Positions 61,977 to 64,000 of a stretch of 64,000 nt of DNA are shown one piece after another. The notes below the pieces were generated by a model. It was not told the origin of the DNA. It did no database searches and saw only the letters and a list, made by a program, of their open reading frames with translations. A program made the position numbers and the translations under genes. Within the stretch, counting starts at the first letter, position 1, and every line of letters starts with the position of its first letter. The stretch is taken from assembly GCA_021292105.1 (NCBI GenBank), contig CM037863.1, positions 9,240,085 through 9,304,084 of the forward strand, written 5' to 3'. Origin of the DNA: Anadara kagoshimensis. Its lineage: Eukaryota > Mollusca > Bivalvia > Arcoida > Arcidae.

Positions 61977-62103
61977 TGTCACATATCATTTTTTAAATTT
62001 AATCATAAAATACATTAAAAAAGGGTATATGACAATATATTGTCAAAAAATATTATTGAATGTATTTCATGATTAAATTTAAAAAAAAAAATTGTATATG
62101 ACA
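61977..62103. mobile_element. TGTCAT palindromic element (compound form)
   Basis: TGTCACATATCATTTTTTAA at the left, TTGTATATGACA at the right, with a second inverted pair (GGGTATATGACA / TGTCAAAAAATATTATTG) inside. TCTT flanks both sides (61973-61976 and 62104-62107). Confidence 0.75.
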
Positions 62104-62146
62104 TCTTCAATAATAATAATAATAATAATAATAATGATTCACTTAC

Positions 62147-62400
62147 CTTGTTATGTTTTCGTCTACTTCTTTTTTTCTTTCCTTCAAAATTTCGTTTTTT
62201 TTTTATCTTTGCAAATTCAGTATCACCCGAACAATCATCAACTCACATCAAATATATCAAAGTTTATCAATTGTCAATCACAGGTAATTTGATGCACCAT
62301 TTTCTCGAATATGATTGGATAACCCGTCAAATAAAATCAACCACGTGATCACCTTTACGTCATCGCGGTACAAACTGTGTATCGAAAATGGTGGCCTGTT
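62147..62400 (-). promoter_or_regulatory. Candidate promoter and first exon, minus strand
   Basis: CACGTGATC (62343), TACGTCATCG (62358) and a GAAAATGGTGGCC word lie just above a strong donor AACAAG|GTAAGTGA (62147/62146). No downstream exon was recognised. Confidence 0.25.
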
Positions 62401-62994
62401 GACTTTATGGCTTTGAGTGTGGCCACACATATTTACAAACATGATTACTAAGGGTAGAAGATTTCATCCATACTCGAAATTTTTTGAATCAGACTTTTAA
62501 GTGGCTATTAAAGGTTTAGTCATAGTTTTAAGGACTTATATTTAAATTTGCATAAATTTATTCTGGTCACCGCAAATACCACAAGACAGCGCGCATCTAA
62601 TATAATCGAATAATGTGTCTAATTTTATATTCTAAGTACTTGAAAATAGTTTTATTTGAGATTTTAATTAAATTTAAATGATATATATTATTGTATATTT
62701 ACTTAAACTGTTAAAGATTAGCTTGTGTTTTTTTTCGTCGATGGATTAAAATGCGTTACGATGCATGGAATTCGGTATATCACGGAATCTAATGATCCGT
62801 CATGATTGCCGTGCTGAAAACTGTGCTGAATTTGGGAACTATTGTACCACAGTTGAGAAAAGCCAAACTCAAAGCTAGCAGCCCCTTGTTCTAACAAGAA
62901 ACATGTCTGTCACAAAGCTAAGTAATATTATTTTTTTCTGCGCGATGCCAGTCAAAGTGTCCAAAATTCGTCTGGCGTTTGTTTAATTTTTTAC

Positions 62995-63305
62995 GTAGAA
63001 TTAGCAATTTTTCAGCAGTCTGCGACGAAACAATTTTCATCTTTAAATCTCAAACATTGATTTGAAACACAAGCGTGAGTTTTGTGCAAATGTTTCTGAA
63101 TGCTGTGTACTAATGCGTATATGAGATATGGCTACCTTTAAGAGTGCTATTTGCTTGTAATGTCACAGATAAACACACACAGCCCAATATTATTATTGGT
63201 ACCTAGCAATCCAGCGGAGGCCTACGACAAGGAAAAATGGTATTGACCAGATCAATCATCCATGGGGTTGTGAGACTGACGCCTTGTCCACTCGGCCATA
63301 TCAGG
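62995..63305 (-). mobile_element. Decayed SINE, family B
   Basis: GAATTAGCAATTTTTCAGCA and CTGCGACGA at the left match the family tail. GGCCTACGACAAGGAAAA and GACGCCTTGTCCACTCGGCC at the right match the head region. Confidence 0.5.
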
Positions 63306-63540
63306 TCAACCATAGGGCTAAGGAACGAAGACAAACCCATGGGACACAAGGAAATAATGATTAAAATAGAATGTTTGCTTTTTACTACATATATTTTAGG
63401 TTCTTTGCGTTCTCGCCTCAGCATCTTGGCTCGTTTTTTGATTTTGTTTTTTCGCGCTTTCATTTAATATGCCATTACACAGAAGGAGGCTAAGGGCGAT
63501 AATCAAAAACTGGCATTAATTTACATATTATAATTTTATG

Positions 63541-63600
63541 TTAACTTTACAGCAATAGACGACCGTTTCGGAATACAAATCCTCATCAGTAGTGTCTTTC
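63541..63600 (-). ncRNA. Hammerhead ribozyme motif (minimal stem III, Penelope-like type)
   Basis: On the minus strand CUGAUGA (63589-63583) is followed by a stem-loop closed by GGA/UCC (63582-63580 with 63572-63570), then GAAA (63569-63566). Next come ACG, a 2-base loop, CGU (stem III, counting the last core A) and the cleavage-site C at 63558. Stem I pairs CACUA with UAUUG at four of five positions, then weakens. All conserved core bases are present. Minimal stem III hammerheads are known from Penelope-like pseudo-LTRs and retrozymes. No reverse transcriptase is seen nearby. Activity is uncertain. Confidence 0.65.
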
Positions 63601-64000
63601 CAAGGGGTTTCTATATAATTGAAAATTAGACATACAAGCACTGATTTTTTTCAGTGACATTTTTTAAACTATTGTTTCTTTGGATTCTTTTAACGAAAAA
63701 TTTAAAACAAAGAAATATTTATGTATATTTTCAATACGTGCAATGCACACTGAATACGTAGATTGTTTCGAATTAGTGATGAAGACCAATTAATTTTTAG
63801 TGTTGGAATATGAATTATTGTTACTTTGGATTTTTTGGCGAAAAAGTTAAAACAAAGATTTTTTTCATCTTTTAATCACATAGCTTACGTATGCAAATAT
63901 TCAGTCGTTGTAATACGATATACGGCTTTTAAATTTGAGTTTATCAGCGGTTTTTAAGGGTAACCACTTTTATTGGAGAGAAGCACCTATTATTTATCTG

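Overview
This is an AT-rich, intron-bearing animal nuclear sequence. The repeat content (tRNA-derived SINEs with a GACGTTAAACACC-type 3' tail, long GA/CT and TTTA microsatellites, very many short palindromic transposons) and the gene found point to a lophotrochozoan, most likely a bivalve mollusc. The host assignment is inference; no species marker was seen.

One host gene is clear. On the minus strand, from about 49.1 kb down to 37.8 kb, five coding exons plus a probable non-coding first exon encode an odd-skipped-related (Osr/Odd/Bowl) C2H2 zinc-finger transcription factor. Splice sites and phases join without conflict into 288 codons ending with the third zinc finger. Just after it a GTAAGT donor motif overlaps three more codons and a stop. 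The gene could therefore end there (291 residues) or splice on to an exon I did not find.

The rest is non-coding and dominated by mobile elements and satellites. 0-5.5 kb: decayed tandem duplications, two CAGGGGCGGAT elements and a TGTCAT palindromic element. 5.5-18.5 kb: sparse DNA with palindromes, two SINE families, a third SINE type and CRE-like sites. 18.5-20.6 kb: a 21-bp satellite with a ~0.69-kb higher-order duplication. 20.6-37 kb: transposon fragments, 49-, 57- and 80-bp satellites, and a 303-bp TRIM whose LTRs carry a tRNA-like promoter (Helenus type). 37.8-49.1 kb: the Osr gene, whose 7-kb intron 1 holds a 95-bp satellite and a GA compound satellite. 50-64 kb: a SINE cluster, a 5'-truncated LINE with a target-site duplication, more palindromic elements, a weak candidate promoter, and a hammerhead-ribozyme motif of the Penelope-like type on the minus strand at 63.55-63.60 kb.

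The most interesting items are the Helenus-like TRIM (4-bp TSD CTGG), the family of palindromic elements with TGTCAT termini and 4-bp TSDs (consistent with non-autonomous Ginger elements), the minimal hammerhead ribozyme motif, and the alternative 3' end of the Osr gene.
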